Source of the DNA: Harmonia axyridis
Taxonomy: Eukaryota > Arthropoda > Insecta > Coleoptera > Coccinellidae
DNA: 64,000 nt
Direction of reading: 5' to 3'
NCBI RefSeq assembly: GCF_914767665.1
Contig: NC_059503.1
Location: 22,754,001-22,818,000, forward strand
Both the position numbers and the translations under genes were made by a program. This document shows positions 1-12,309 of this stretch, one piece after another (positions within the stretch are counted from its first letter, which is position 1; each line of letters opens with the position of its first letter). A model generated the notes under the pieces. That model ran no database searches. It saw only the letters and a list, made by a program, of their open reading frames with translations, and was not told the origin of the DNA.

Positions 1-1012
1 TTTTGCAGCTATCCAACTATGCGGTTTTTCATCACTAGATTATCGTTTGTTTATTAATGCTTAAAACTTCGATTTCAGATATAACCTATTAAAGTGAGTT
101 TCGTTCTGACAAAATAAACTACAATACTAGGAGTGGATGTTCTACAATAATCATTATTTTCTTCGAAGAATATTAGCTAAGAACGACTAAAAAATTCAAG
201 GAGGGTATTTTATTTCCAAGTTCACAAATATTTTGTAAGACCACTTTTGGCTCTTCTCAATTTAGCAAATAATTGCTGACGTACTTAATTGTTGCGATCT
301 TGACATCAAACTTATTTTAACTCTTTCTTTTGTTGTAAATTTGTAGATGTAATTTTCTGCGCAAACAAGCTCAATGCAATCCATATCCGTCTGACAAGAC
401 AAGGTGGTCATTTCATTCTTGTGATCCCAAAATGTTCTACGAAATCTCTCACAATTCTCGCACGTTAAAAATGGCAATTATTATAAATAAACTAATTTGT
501 CGCTTTTTGAATCAGCAAACAGTAAAATTATCATCCCTATAATCCTTGTCGCGGTATCTTGCTGCATTCGGTACTCCATTAATTAAAAATAAGCCAGTGC
601 GCTCATTGTAACATATGCCTCCCTGGGCACTAACTGTACCGGCTGGTAAGTGTCCATTAAATTTTCATTAAGTCATTGTCCTCTTTCTCTCCATGCCAAT
701 ACTCGACCTTGACAAGTATACGCCCGAAATTTTGTCTCCTCAGAAGAGATACAATGCCTCCAGTTTTCATAATACCAGTGATTGAGTTTATATTTGATTA
801 GAAATCGCTTATCCAGTCTCGTGTATATTTTTTTCTCGACCTCAATATAAATCGATAATCAACATGTCTTCTTTTCTCTAATTTCTAATTGTGTATACAC
901 CTCCGATGCATTTAACCGCAAAGCGGCATCCACTTGATAAAAGCTCCACGTTTCCAATGCACTCAATTAAAAAAAGTTGTCGTTTTAAAATCATACCCAT
1001 CACATTTTCATG
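1..1012. other. AT-rich DNA, no gene seen
   Basis: No frame with protein-like composition, no recognisable transposase or reverse transcriptase motif and no clear terminal repeat was found. The short open frames have the composition expected of AT-rich non-coding DNA. Confidence 0.5.
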
Positions 1013-1015
1013 AGT

Positions 1016-1436
1016 AATTACACAAGTGCATCAAAATTACCGATAATTTTGCATGACAGCGTGTTGTCATAAAAACTGCATTCGGTCATTTTCATTTTTG
1101 GAGAAAGAGCCCGATACCGAAGGTGGTGGGCTCTTTCTCCAAAAATGAAAATGACCGAATGCAGTTTTTCAAAGAAAACACGCTGGAATGCGAAATTATC
1201 CGGTCATTTTGATGCACGAGTGTAATTCGGGGGAATATTTCCCGAATAAACTGTTACATTACTTGTCAAACTGATTTAGAATGGAATTGCCATAGATTCG
1301 AACTGTGTAAGATGCATAGAAACTATGCATCTATGAACAGAACAATTATCGCAGTGCAGTTTCGGTTCCTACAATGCAATTTTCGATAATTGTTCTCCAT
1401 ATACATAGAATTTCTGACAGGAGGGGAATATTCATC
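1016..1436. mobile_element. Hairpin (MITE-like) element, copy 1
   Basis: Positions 1016-1227 form a long imperfect inverted repeat. The left arm begins AATTACACAAGTGCATCAAA and the right arm ends as its near complement, GATGCACGAGTGTAATT. The centre is a nearly perfect stem around GGAGAAAGAGCCC and GGGCTCTTTCTCC with a loop of about 15 bases. About 210 bases to the right belong to the same repeat, because the copy at 42557-42988 keeps them. That tail contains a second small palindrome around GATGCATAGAAACTATGCATC and an inverted pair GAACAATTATCG / CGATAATTGTTC. There is no coding capacity. The internal fold and two dispersed copies fit a non-autonomous DNA element. The superfamily is not identified and no target duplication was seen. 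Confidence 0.7.
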
Positions 1437-2889
1437 AAAAATATATCTAAACCAGAAAAAAATTCCAAAATATATTCGTCAGTATATACACGTCAATATA
1501 TGATGACATTATTTTCTTGTCAATACTGGAGAATACAACTATCTACTATTTTTATAATTAAATTATTGTTCAATGAATATCAATCACTGTAACAGATTGG
1601 ATGCTGAAAAACATTTTATATTTGAATTTGTGACGCAGACGGTAGGTTTTGATTTACTTATCCCCTAAGAAATTTTTCTTGAACACGGGCTACTAATTCA
1701 ATAACTTGCAAAAGCTACTAGATCAATAAAACAGTTTTAAAGAATTTTACAAATCGATTTATGGTGAAGAAATTCAATATGATAAAAAAGAGAACGTCCC
1801 TGAAAGCCAACTAATTTTGGAGGAATAAGCTGATCAGGTTTTGTTCAAAGTGAGCTGTAGAACGTCCGGACGGTAACTGTAAATTGTAATACAACACAGG
1901 TTAGTGAACAGTGAATAACAAATTAAAAATAAACAATTTCATCTGCGCCAGAATTCCTCAATTGATTTCGAATATCTCTACTGTCTCGTTATAAAAGAGC
2001 TAATACAGATAAAAGGACTTTATTTTCGATTTGTAATTACCCACTTAACACGACAAGGAAGTGAAGTTATTATTGTCCTACGTTCATTCAGTGAAACTGT
2101 TGACCTAATTATGAATTATATCAAATTTTCGCAACCGATTGAAAATTGTTCCAAATAATTTTTGTTATCTTTATAATAGAGCAATATAAAATAAACAAAC
2201 TGGAATAATACATGACAACTGTAAATGACTACAATCAAATCGCCGAGCTATATTCGCAACTAAAACAGGGCACACTTTCAATAATGATAACTACCAGATT
2301 TAGGTACGAAGTACCTATTAAAAAAAACTTAAAATGGAAAGCATCATAAAACTGAAACAGTAATTTCAAGGATTATTACTGATAAACGAAAAAATATTAT
2401 TCCGAATATCATAGACACTACTACTTTCGATTTCAACTTGGCCTCTGGCCTTCCTAACACAACAATATATTCCTCCTTCTATAAGATTTACAGTTAGTCA
2501 AGTGCCCCTATGACAGTCGCCCAGAGATAAAATATGTTATTTATATCGGTTGAAGGATCAGTTCGACTACCTGCGCCTCACCCTCTGCATAGGGTGATAC
2601 TAATACTACATGTAATGTTTTCGATTGGGGAGAATTCTTTCCTGCAACGATTTAGAACGTTTACCAAAACCAACTTTTTTTTCAATAGAAGAATTGGCCC
2701 ATGATCGATGTTGGGTATATCACTATGGTGTTTTGATTTGAATAAAGCAAGTCAGGTCATTCGTATGATTTTTCAATAAGAACGATACTACGTGAACTAT
2801 TAAACTGGAAAAAATTAAATGAACTTGTGAGATGTTAGAATCTTAATTGTTCACAAAAAAATTTCTTTCGCAAAGACAAATTTTTTTCA
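1437..2889. other. AT-rich DNA, no gene seen
   Basis: No coding frame, transposase motif or structured repeat was recognised in this stretch. Confidence 0.45.
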
Positions 2890-3141
2890 CAAATTGATAA
2901 AAACCATGATCAAATTTATGGAATTGCTCTTCCCACTGTTTTATCATCCATCTTATTCTCCAGATCTGTTCCCAGTGATTACTGGTTTTTTGCATACCTC
3001 AACAGAATGCTGCAGAAAAAAGAAATTTGGCTTTAATGACGACAGAGTCAAATCTTTCTAAAGAAAAGTTATAAAAACGTTAGAGAAGCGTTGAAAAACA
3101 CTTATATAACTTTTGAAGGTGATCATGTTTGACGAGTAAAG
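2890..3141 (+). pseudogene. Mariner transposase C-terminal relic
   Basis: In the forward direction, with one frame change near 2968, the translation shows YHPSYSPDL followed by PSDYWFFAYLNRML. This is the conserved segment around the third catalytic Asp of mariner transposases. A later stretch reads like the usual family ending (YITFEGDHV). Several stop codons interrupt it, and the N-terminal two thirds is absent or unrecognisable. It is an old, dead fragment of a different mariner lineage from the copies at 9.2 and 46 kb. Confidence 0.6.
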
Positions 3142-5100
3142 TCTAATTTAAAAAAAAAAATTTTCACAGTTTATGTCCGGGACTTATTGAGTAAAAAGTG
3201 TGTAATGTATCTTTTCCAAAGTTATTATCAATATAATATAAAATAAAATTAAAATAATATGAATATAAAGAATATGGTTCTTTTAACCGTCGCATAGGGA
3301 TGGGGAATATTGGGACGAAACAGGAAGAATTTGAGTCTTAGATAATCTGATTTCTTTAAGTGGAAAAGAATACTATGCGAGAAGTTGGTAGGTCAAGTTC
3401 TAAATTCAAGACGAACATGACGAATAATTCGTGATTGGTTTATGAAATAGTTGTTCCGAAACGTGGTTTCCTGACCTTGATTCCAATGAATCGATTGAAA
3501 TGAGCCCAACCCGATGATAGATCAATATTACAACTCCAATTACCCAACTCAAAACCTGTTGCTCAAAGCATTGTCTCATTGAAATAATTGTTGCGGTTTT
3601 ATTCGATATTCTACCAATACTGGCATTCAATAGGAATTTTTCTGATTAGGTACTTACACAAAATTATGCAATTCATAGAAAACAATATTATTACACCTCT
3701 TCTAATTTTACCATATCATATTTATCGTCATCCAAAAATTTTGTGCATAACAGTCTGTCCATCCAAGGAGAATGAAGGATAATCAATTTTCTCTCTTAAT
3801 TCTCAGACTAAATAGTTGCGATTAAGTATTTTCCGAATTTAAATATAGTTTAGTATATGCACCCTTAAATTTCTAAAGTAATGTCACTTTCAATTTCATT
3901 TTCGAAAATATTATCTCCATTGGAGATTCAAGTTTACGCTTAATAGACGCATAAAGAAAACATAATTGCTGCTGCTTTATGTAAATAGAGTACTAAATAG
4001 AGTCGTTAAGACCCCAAAGTTTTCCCAACACGGTCGATCGAATATGGTTGGTTGTTCATTGACACCGTGACTTCAAACATGCAACGGTTACAGAAGGCTA
4101 GACGTTTGTAAGCGGTATACGCAGAAATATATCTTCCATTAGGTAAATACTTTAGCAGGTCATGATGGAGTCGTTTTCAAGTTTAAATGCAAAGACAAAT
4201 TATTCTATACGAAATGAATATTGCTGTTTTTTGTTCTAATGTTCCTTCTAGAATTAAATAAAGTACATATGTATCAAAATAGAAGGTTTTCACTAAACAA
4301 CGTAACCCAACTTTGTAACCTTGCGCACTGAATATATATCACTTCCATGGGACGTGATTGGCACTGCAATAAGTAATTTACCCTGAACATGGAATAACCC
4401 AATTTACCTTATTCACAGAATTCCATAGAAGCTACCGTAGGCATAAGAAACAATGTTCAAATCGCTCAAAAATGAATGAATGAACAAATACTAATAAATA
4501 ACCATAATGTAAGATTGTTAATTTTTTTATTACAAAGGTTCATCTGAAATATTAGTTTTAATTCAGATTTTTTTTTCATGCAGATTGTTGAGCATTACCT
4601 TTTTTGTATTCAATAATTTTATTATTCATTATAACCTGTGATCATGGCAATAAAGTAAGTACATATATTATTTACCAAAATTTATTGTATCGCCACTAAT
4701 GAAAACGAATACTTAATGCATAATCAGTAGGACATTAATTTAATCGTATTTAGTAGTCGCTGCAGGAGTTTTGTTTTATGATGTCTTCAATGTCTTCAAA
4801 CGGTTGTTCGGAAGTGGTAATTTTAGTTATTGGAAACAGAAGGAAGTAGGTTAGAACCATATCAGGGAAATACCTCTGCTTGTTCGATAAAATGTGTTAA
4901 CTTTTCGGCAAGAAGTTCGTTATCGCGTTAGAAGAATTAATACGTGCTATCAATGAAATGAATGAACTTTTGTCAGATGATAAGTACCCACATTCAAATA
5001 CTTCCCAGTTAAGCCAATGAATGCAAAGGGGGTTTCGATGGTTATAAAAACAGATCTGTAATTCCTCGTCGATCTTGAGAATTGAGCAATGATTAATACT
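3142..5100. other. AT-rich DNA, no gene seen
   Basis: No protein family or terminal repeat was recognised. Weak transposase-like traces may exist just before 5105, but they cannot be read with confidence. Confidence 0.4.
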
Positions 5101-5104
5101 TTTT

Positions 5105-5345
5105 AATGACCGGAATGTGGACGACGTTTATTTTCAACAAGAAGGCGCTACGTGCCACACAAACAACGGAACAATCGCAATTTTGCAAGACAAGTTTCCT
5201 AGCTGTATTTTGTCTCGAAGGGGTCATGACATTAGCCACTGAGATCTTGTAATTCAACACCTACAGACTTTTTTTCTGGTGAGCCACATGAAATATAAGG
5301 TCTATGCCAATGCAACGCAATCGATTCAAGACCTTAAATATGGAT
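5105..5345 (+). pseudogene. DDE transposase fragment (Tc1/mariner-like)
   Basis: The forward translation includes DDVYFQQEGATCHTNN and, further on, HMKYKVYANATQSIQDLK. These match the layout of the FQQDGATCH...KDKVY DDE endonuclease family common in arthropod genomes. The segment is about 80 codons and is broken by a stop near the expected third catalytic region. No N-terminal DNA-binding domain is visible. It is a decayed fragment, and the exact subfamily is uncertain. Confidence 0.55.
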
Positions 5346-5477
5346 TCGTGAAGTTATCGAGCCGCAAATGTGACCCCAGTATCAGAATTCCGATTTTCCA
5401 CCTGTGCGCGAAATAAATTCATCAGACTAAGTATTTTTCTTGCATATTTCAAGCTTTTTATTTCACTCATATTCCGG

Positions 5478-5503
5478 TCTCTTGTAATTATAATTACAAG
5501 AGA
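5478..5503. repeat. 26-bp perfect palindrome
   Basis: The sequence is self-complementary around TAATTA/TAATTA with outer arms TCTCTTG and CAAGAGA. It lies about 25 bases upstream of the first recognisable codons of the LINE fragment. It could be a cruciform-prone site or chance in AT-rich DNA. Confidence 0.6.
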
Positions 5504-5527
5504 GTATACTCTCCTCTTCCTACTGAA

Positions 5528-6322
5528 TACTTCAAGAAATGGAGATTCAAAGTGAACACATCGAAAACAGTTGCAATCTACTTCGGAGGAACAACAGTAA
5601 AGAAAGAGAAAGCAGGACACTTCAAAATAGAAAACCAGACGATAGAATGGAAAAAGGAAGCAAAATATCTGGGAGTAATAAGTAATACTGGATGAAAAAA
5701 GAATTTTAACAAACAGATAGAAGAAAACAAAAAAAAGACAAGGCAATTCCACGGCATTTCATTAGAAAACAAGCTGAAGATTATAAAAATAGTCCTGATA
5801 CCAAGCATTACGTATGCAGGAGTTACCTGGTACAATACGAAGGACAATAATAATGATCAGTACGCTAAATTCAGTAATAAGAACAGCGGTTGGCGCCCCA
5901 TAGTATATAACTAACCAACAAATCAGAGAAAAACTGAAAATTGAAACTATTGAAGAAATAGTCAATAAACAAAGAAAGAAGACAATAGAGACGCTGAAAG
6001 AACACGAGAATAAGGAATTAAGAAAGATAATACAAATCAAAATAAGAAAGACAGATAAGAGGAACAAAATAGAAGAAAAAAGTGACATGAAGTAGGGAGG
6101 AAAGCCTTCCGATCAGACAACAGCAGAAAATAGGAGAAATGAAATTAGAGGCGAAGGGAATGTAAATTCCGGATCTTAAACAAATAGAAGATCTGAGTTC
6201 CTCTTCCTGACACGATCCATATTCAAATCAAAACCAGATATTTATGATGCGCACAAAATCGTCACCATACGCAAATATTTCTCGATATCCACCCCCCCTC
6301 ATCATATTATTAAAAAAAAAAA
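5528..6322 (+). pseudogene. Jockey-like LINE reverse transcriptase 3' fragment
   Basis: The translation begins YFKKWRFKVNTSKTVAIYF, and a later segment has the KYLGV motif followed by a helical stretch and PSITYAGVTWYN. This is the thumb and C-terminal region of a jockey/I-type non-LTR reverse transcriptase. The palm motifs, including FADD, are missing, so the copy is 5'-truncated. Stops appear from about 5692 on. The region ends in a short A-run near 6312-6322, as expected for a LINE 3' end. The long minus-strand open frames over this segment are shadows of its A-rich sense strand. Confidence 0.7.
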
Positions 6323-6960
6323 GCGTTGACGTCAGCCGATCGGAGCGATCGAAGCGATAGTCGACAACTGAACGGTACACAACGATCCCCCATTGCAGAA
6401 CGCCCAAATCACACAGTCAATTTGCAGCAGGGGTGGCGAACACTGGCCCCCGCTTGTGTGTGCTGAATCCCGACTGAAATTCAAACCTGAATCCCCGATC
6501 AATATGTCACTTTCGCAGAATAACCTGCGGTAAACTGTTGCGAGATCCACACACACATTGTTCGTCCGCGGCCTACCTGCCCGCGTCCGCATTACGGACA
6601 GGTGAAAGCTCTTCAGTCCGTCCATAGCCGACTAGATGGGGGAGAGAAGAATCAAAGGTCATTGTTTTGTTGTTCCGTCGAAGGTTCCACGAAGAGGGCC
6701 GCTTTGGAATCTGTGTGACCGTTTTGGGAAATCCTGCGAGAATTTCGTGGAAGTTGGACGTTGAGGATTGTGAGAAGGGAGCATTGGGTCCACTGGGAGG
6801 TAACTTGGAATTGACCAAATCGGAAACCTTGCCTAGTTACAAAGAATTTTAAGAGATGAACGATGTTAGATGCGGATGGTGGAGCAATCATTCTATTATT
6901 TCTTTTGATATTATAACTGCCAATATCAATCTGAAATTGAAGTGAACTCTTCATTTTCAA
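6323..6960. promoter_or_regulatory. CpG-rich block, possible promoter or first exon
   Basis: Base composition changes sharply from the AT-rich surroundings to a GC- and CpG-rich tract, including the CRE-like GACGTCA at its left end. A usable minus-strand splice donor, GGGCAG|GTAGGC, sits at 6577/6576, and plus-strand donors of the GACAG|GTGAAA type occur near 6600. No conserved protein is encoded; the overlapping short frames on both strands look like by-products of low stop-codon density. A 5' untranslated exon is possible but unproven. Confidence 0.3.
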
Positions 6961-9149
6961 AGGAATAGTGAATCTTGATTTGGTTATTCGAAAAAGTAAT
7001 TGTTAATATAATGTTATGGACATGCCTACCTATGTACACTTATAATTATGATTTGGGCCCTGCATATACTAATCGACACCAACAATTCTCTTATTTTTCA
7101 TGACAGAATTTTGGATACCTACTTTGAGTGTAGCCCATATCTGAAATTCCTTAAAAATTTGAAATATTTATTTTGAAATGAAACATATACAGAGATAGAA
7201 CTATTTAGAGGGCCACTATCGGGATATCGAAAGCCGTTAGAAAGACAGGGTGGCTCAAATTACAAAAAAGGTGCGTTATTTGATGAGTGTGATGGTGTGA
7301 ACAGATCCAAAACATTGGTGCCCGAGATATCTCGAAAAAACTGAAAATCGAGATTTTCTTTTTTTTCTGTAAAACTCATTTGTTTTTGGAGATGAGTTCA
7401 CGAAATTTGGTTCATAGCCATTATCAAATATAGCGATACTAATGGTATCTTCAGATTTTTTCTGTCTTCCATTGTTTCAGAGACGAGATAGTCAAGTGAT
7501 GATTTCACATAACAACTCTTCAAATTTGCGTACCTAGACTCGATATATTTGTAGAGTGTAATACATTGTTGAATTCATAATTTTTGTCTTTATCACCTCA
7601 TAAGGAAAACCAATATGGCGTCCATAAAAAAAGTATAACTCATCCAAACAATGCACACTCAAAATAAATTTCAGAATCCTGATATTAATGAACAGAGATT
7701 CATATTATCAATGAATAGAGGTATACGTTAAAGAATGAAATTTCATTATATTGATGTAAAAGTGTATCAATTAAATCAAGTTGATGATTGGTATTTTTAA
7801 TACAATGAACAAATTGCTTTTCAGTGTTCTGAAACCAGTGTGTGTTTGTTGTACTTTCCCTCAGATTAAGATATCGCAATAAATAAAAAGAGGATATGTT
7901 CAGAGAGATGAGGCAACATCTAAGTATTCTCGTCTATTAATAACTCACTTCACAGGGTGTTCTGAATGAAAGCTTACTTTTCATTTTTTTGTTCCCCCCT
8001 GTAAATAACGAACAACAAAGTAACTACGGAATTCAAACAATCATGTTCCCGAGGAATCGAGCTACAATTAAAAAAAGAATACCTAAAATAGGATAAATGG
8101 TTTTAGATGAAATGAACTACAAAGTTAGTGGAGATTTCGTTCGTTCCCTAATTTCAACGATACCTATATATTTTTTATCCAAGCTACCATGCTTATCTTT
8201 TTAAAATCACTCTATATATCACCCAATAACAGCTTCTACTTATTTTATTGTCATACTTTATGAGCTCATAAAAATACAAATAGTCGGAACAACTATTTCA
8301 CAATATGAATTGGAAAGTTATCGGAAAATTCATATGCATCGGATGAAACATACGGGAGGAAATGACATTATCCTGTCACATCAATGAATGACAGACAATA
8401 TCCATGCTATTTTTTAATAATTTTTCTGGCACTCTAAAATAATATAATATTAATTGTAAATACTATCCGGAATCAATACACTATCAAGCAAGGCTAAAAA
8501 CATTTTTGTATACCTACTATATCCCCCAAATTTTCATTTGTGAACCAAATCGACAGAGGACATCCAGATTCAAAGGTTATTCCCTCAAATTCAATAAAGC
8601 ACTAATTCCTTTGATGTTCGCCGAAAACCAACTGTGATCGATGTGAATCCCTTTGATGTATATTTCTGATATTACGAGCTTTAGGAATAGGTACAGTTTT
8701 GTTCAAGTTAATAAACTGAGACTACGAAAATGAAATCCTTTGTTCTGGCATGCGTTTTGTCAAACTGAAAATTTGTATGATATCGTTTCAAACATTCCTT
8801 TGTGAATGTTATCACTGATTGGCGAATTAAATTGTCAAATAGACTATAGGTCAGTGACCGAGTGATACAGACGATATTTGGTCCATTTTTTCAATCTGGC
8901 AATGGACGATGAATCTATCTTATTCTGTGATAATATATTCATACATGGAAGAAATGGACTTTGTCACATTGAAGGATTTCTCCGGTCGATCCCCATAAAC
9001 ATCGGTATAATGTAATTCTGAAATTTATATAATTTCCAAAACATATACTTAAATACTCGGGGCTTAATACCTCAATATTGAATTAATTCGAATACTAGGA
9101 GATATTATACTAGGATTATTTATGCATGAGCTCTTTCACGAAGGAAAAT
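6961..9149. other. AT-rich DNA, no gene seen
   Basis: No gene was recognised. The parts around 7240-7500 and 7957-8030 contain phrases such as ACAGGGTG and GAGATATCTCGAAAAA that resemble decayed insect MITEs of the kind intact at 50283, but boundaries cannot be drawn. Confidence 0.35.
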
Positions 9150-10026
9150 GATTAAACATGTCAACGTACGAGCCAAATTCTTGTAATTTGCGGGAGGTTT
9201 TAAGTTTCTGGTTCAATATAAAGAAATCTACGACTGAAGCTCATCGAATGCTCTCAAATACCTATGGTGAGGCCGCTATTAGTGAAAGAACGCGTTGAGA
9301 GTGGTTTCAACGCTTCAAGAACGGTGATTTTGACGTCGAAGACTAGCATGGCGGCGGAAGAGAGAAGCTTTCGAAGATGCAGAATTGAAAGTATTTTTGA
9401 TTAAGACTCGTGTCAAACCCAAAAAGAATTGACAGGATCATTGGGAGTGACGAAACAAGCCATTTCAAAGAATTGGGTGCCGTACGAGTTGAAGCCGAGA
9501 GATGTTGAACGGCATTTGTTTGCTTGTGAACACCTGCTTCCAAGGCAAAGACGGAGAGGATTTCTGCAACGCATTGTGACTGGAGACAAAATCCTAAGCG
9601 CAGAAAATCATAGGGATATCCCGGCCATGCTTCCACGTCGACGGCCAAACCGAATATTCACGGTTCCAAGGTCATGCTCAGTATTTGGTGAGACCAGATC
9701 GACGTAGTGTATTATGAGTTGTTCAAACCAACTGAAACAATCACAGGCGATCGTTATCGAACGCAATTAATGCATTTGAGCCGAACATCGAAAGTCAATA
9801 GGCCGCAATACAACGAGAGACATGATAAAATGATTTTACAGCATAACAATTCTCGACGCCATGTTGCGAAAGTGGTCAAGACATACTTGGAATCGTTGAA
9901 ATGGGAAGTCCCACCCACTCGATGTATTCTCCATACGTTGCTCCATCGGACTATCACTTGTTATGATCAATGGCACACGGCCTGGCTGACCGGCACTTCC
10001 GGTCTTATGAAGAAATAAAAAATTGG
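9150..10026 (+). pseudogene. Mariner transposase, 5' part of a split copy
   Basis: The start MSTYEPNSCNLREVLSF opens a mariner transposase. The helix-turn-helix region ends in WFQRFKNGDFDVED, and the later frame runs through KPTETITGDRYRTQLM and RPQYNERHDKMILQHNN. Stops and frameshifts occur throughout, and the first catalytic region is damaged. The reading ends at 10026, inside the conserved segment that would normally continue to the C-terminus. The remaining 3' part reappears at 11975, so the copy was split by an insertion. It is the same subfamily as the minus-strand copy at 46 kb. Confidence 0.75.
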
Positions 10027-10434
10027 GAAATAGTTGCCCTACACCTAAATACAGAATTCAATTAAACAAATTCGTAGTTTTCAAATTATTTGAGAAACAG
10101 GGAGAAACACAATTTCGAACGGCCATTTGTACGGAACCGATCCTTCTCTGAAAATTCCAAGATTCAATTCTTTCCATTCGATAGTTCACGTCTCAAACAT
10201 CAAAAATAACAGACATTGTAGCGATCTGTTCAGCAGGGATCAACCGCTCGAAAAAAAAAGTAATAAAAGCAAACAGACCGGAAAAAAAAATCACGGCGAG
10301 GGATATTCAGTCGAAACTATATCACAAGTTCGTGAAGTCAGCGGAGAAGCGAAAAATTTCCAAGTTAAACAGAAAGAACAGCAAAAATTCCACGACGCGT
10401 TCGAAATTCCGTTCGAAACGAACAAGGCAGAATA

Positions 10435-10965
10435 AGGATGTTGCGTCATATAATCAAATCAAATGAATTTAGGTTTTCCATATTAAAGGCCGTTTTCAAA
10501 ATACTAAAATAGCATTTTCATTATCTTATTTCTCGAATTCAATTTAGTAAAATTGATTTAAATTGTGTTAATTCTCATCGACTAGCACGTGACTGCGAAC
10601 GCCAATCAGAGCAATTTGACGTCATAGCACTGAAACGTTTAGAACATAGACAAACTAATCTTATCTAGAACTAGGTTATCTATGGTTTAGAACTTCAGAT
10701 GATATAATCAAACTAAGATGTCTAAAAACATGGTGAATGCACTCGTCAAATTTTGAATGCAATGACATTCGACCAAATTGAAAATATTAGTTTTAGTTCG
10801 TGGCGGCGCCGCAATGTCATACTTGTCATTTCCGTTGATTTTGATTGGATACATTAATTAAAACCCGATACTGACCAATCAAAAGCGATGTGTAATCGAG
10901 TATGATCGTGCAAAGTCGTGAAACAAAACACGAAACGTTTGCTGGAATGAATTCAAATATTTGTA

Positions 10966-11037
<72 letters not shown>

Positions 11038-11444
11038 AATTTGTTGATAGCGCTACCTACAGTTGACATAACGAAGCTTATCTAATATTCTCAAAATTGG
11101 CAAAACAAAAGCTAATCAGTTCATCAACCTGGTTTTTAGACATCTTAAATCAAACCGACTTGACTGTCAATATCAGCTGATATTAGTTCAGTTTGACAGA
11201 CCGTTAGCACGTGGTGATCATAGATAACCTAGTTAGTTTGTCTATGGTGGTGACTCTTTTATGCAGTGACGTCATCATGATACCGTGACAGAAGGGAGCG
11301 TCTCAGCGGGAATTTTGAAAACTTTTTTTATTTACGTATTTTTTATTGGTACTTTCCATATTTTTCCATGAAAATATTTATTTTCGTGTTTATATAAGGC
11401 ATATCCACAAATTAAAAGCAATTTCAAAATATAGGCAACATCCC
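10435..11444. mobile_element. 1.0-kb TIR element nested in repeat A
   Basis: The block is missing from copy 2 of repeat A, which gives an empty-site comparison. It starts AGGATGTTGC and ends GCAACATCCC, a 10-base terminal inverted repeat with one mismatch, flanked by TA on both sides. Subterminal inverted pairs are also present: AAGATGTCTAAAAAC near 10713 against GTTTTTAGACATCTT near 11133, and ATAGACAAACTAA near 10648 against TTAGTTTGTCTAT near 11235. Two TGACGTCA octamers lie at roughly mirrored positions (about 10618 and 11266). There is no transposase frame. It is a non-autonomous cut-and-paste element, possibly with TA target preference. Confidence 0.65.
10969..11035. repeat. (GA)n microsatellite
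   Basis: About 33 uninterrupted GA dinucleotides inside the nested TIR element. The run is pure, which suggests recent expansion and likely length variation. Confidence 0.97.
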
Positions 11445-11974
11445 TATTGAAATAAGAGTTCGCTAAGAAAACGCCAATCGCGAAGTGATCGCTACGTCGA
11501 AAGTGGGGCAAGTGTGCGTGCGTTCCACTGTCGGGGCAATGGCTCCGTTTCTCCTTATCGCCTTTGAGAATGGAAGGCGATATTGCTCGTTCGCGGCACT
11601 GCCATACGAGTCCAATAATAATGGGATAACAACTCGTCGTGATATCGCTATATTGTCTGCCTGGCTACGAAACAGATTCGGCGATGCCGAAAGTAACGGC
11701 CTGACTAAATAAGACGGCATTCGTTAATAGCGGTATGTAACGGATAGTTCTTTTTGGAATGAAAAACTTATTACGCCATTGATAATGGAACTCATACAAT
11801 GTGAGTTTTGAGTATGGAAGGCCTCTTTTCATAGATTTTGGTGTGCAAGGATCTTCAGTGGCGTACCCAAAAGGGGGATAAGGGGGATATATATCCCCCT
11901 CCCCCCCAGAGGAATATCCATTATAAGTCACAACGCTCAATAATTTGATTGTGCAAAATATTAATCAACGAATT

Positions 11975-12165
11975 GAAGAAGTACAAAATTGGACCGATTC
12001 GTGGATCGCATCAAAAGATGACCAGTTCTTTGCGCGGGATTAGTATGCTGCCCGCAAAATGAGAGAAAGTAGTGGCCAGCGATGAACAATACTCTGAAAC
12101 AATACTTTGATATACATAAATGTATAACAAGTTTTTCATAATAAAGCCTCGAATTTCGGAAAAAA
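11975..12165 (+). pseudogene. Mariner transposase, 3' part of the split copy
   Basis: The reading resumes with EEVQNWTDSWIASKDDQF, the C-terminal segment of the transposase, then breaks at a stop codon. The following non-coding bases include AGAAAGTAGTGGCCAGCGA, also seen in reverse at the end of the 46-kb copy. It continues the copy that begins at 9150 and carries the second half of the 18-base duplication. Confidence 0.7.
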
Positions 12166-12309
12166 CGGCGGAAGCAAAGTTGTAAGCCTATGTATATACT
12201 TCAACCCGATCGGATTTTTTGTCAAGGAAATATTCTCGGAAATATTATTTATTTATTTTCCGATATTTTTATTGAACTTTCTATTGATTGAATGATGCTC
12301 GGAAGAATG

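Larger units (their letters stand above)
10027..11974 (+). mobile_element. Repeat A, copy 1, inserted in a mariner
   Basis: This 1948-base block interrupts the mariner and is flanked by an 18-base duplication of mariner sequence, GAAGAARTAMAAAATTGG, at 10009-10026 and 11975-11992 with two mismatches. Its outer parts, 10033-10434 and 11457-11974, align with 12441-13325 (copy 2), which lacks the central 1.0 kb. Both copies end at the same AATCAACGA, while copy 2 extends further to the left. A fixed right end, a variable left end and a long target duplication fit target-primed retroposition. No reverse transcriptase or poly(A) tail is present, so a non-autonomous element is more likely. The class is inference. 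Confidence 0.6.

Noticed and set aside
5354..6088. Minus-strand Phe/Leu/Ser-rich open frames
   Set aside because: They are shadows of the A-rich sense strand of a LINE fragment, whose plus-strand translation shows reverse transcriptase motifs.
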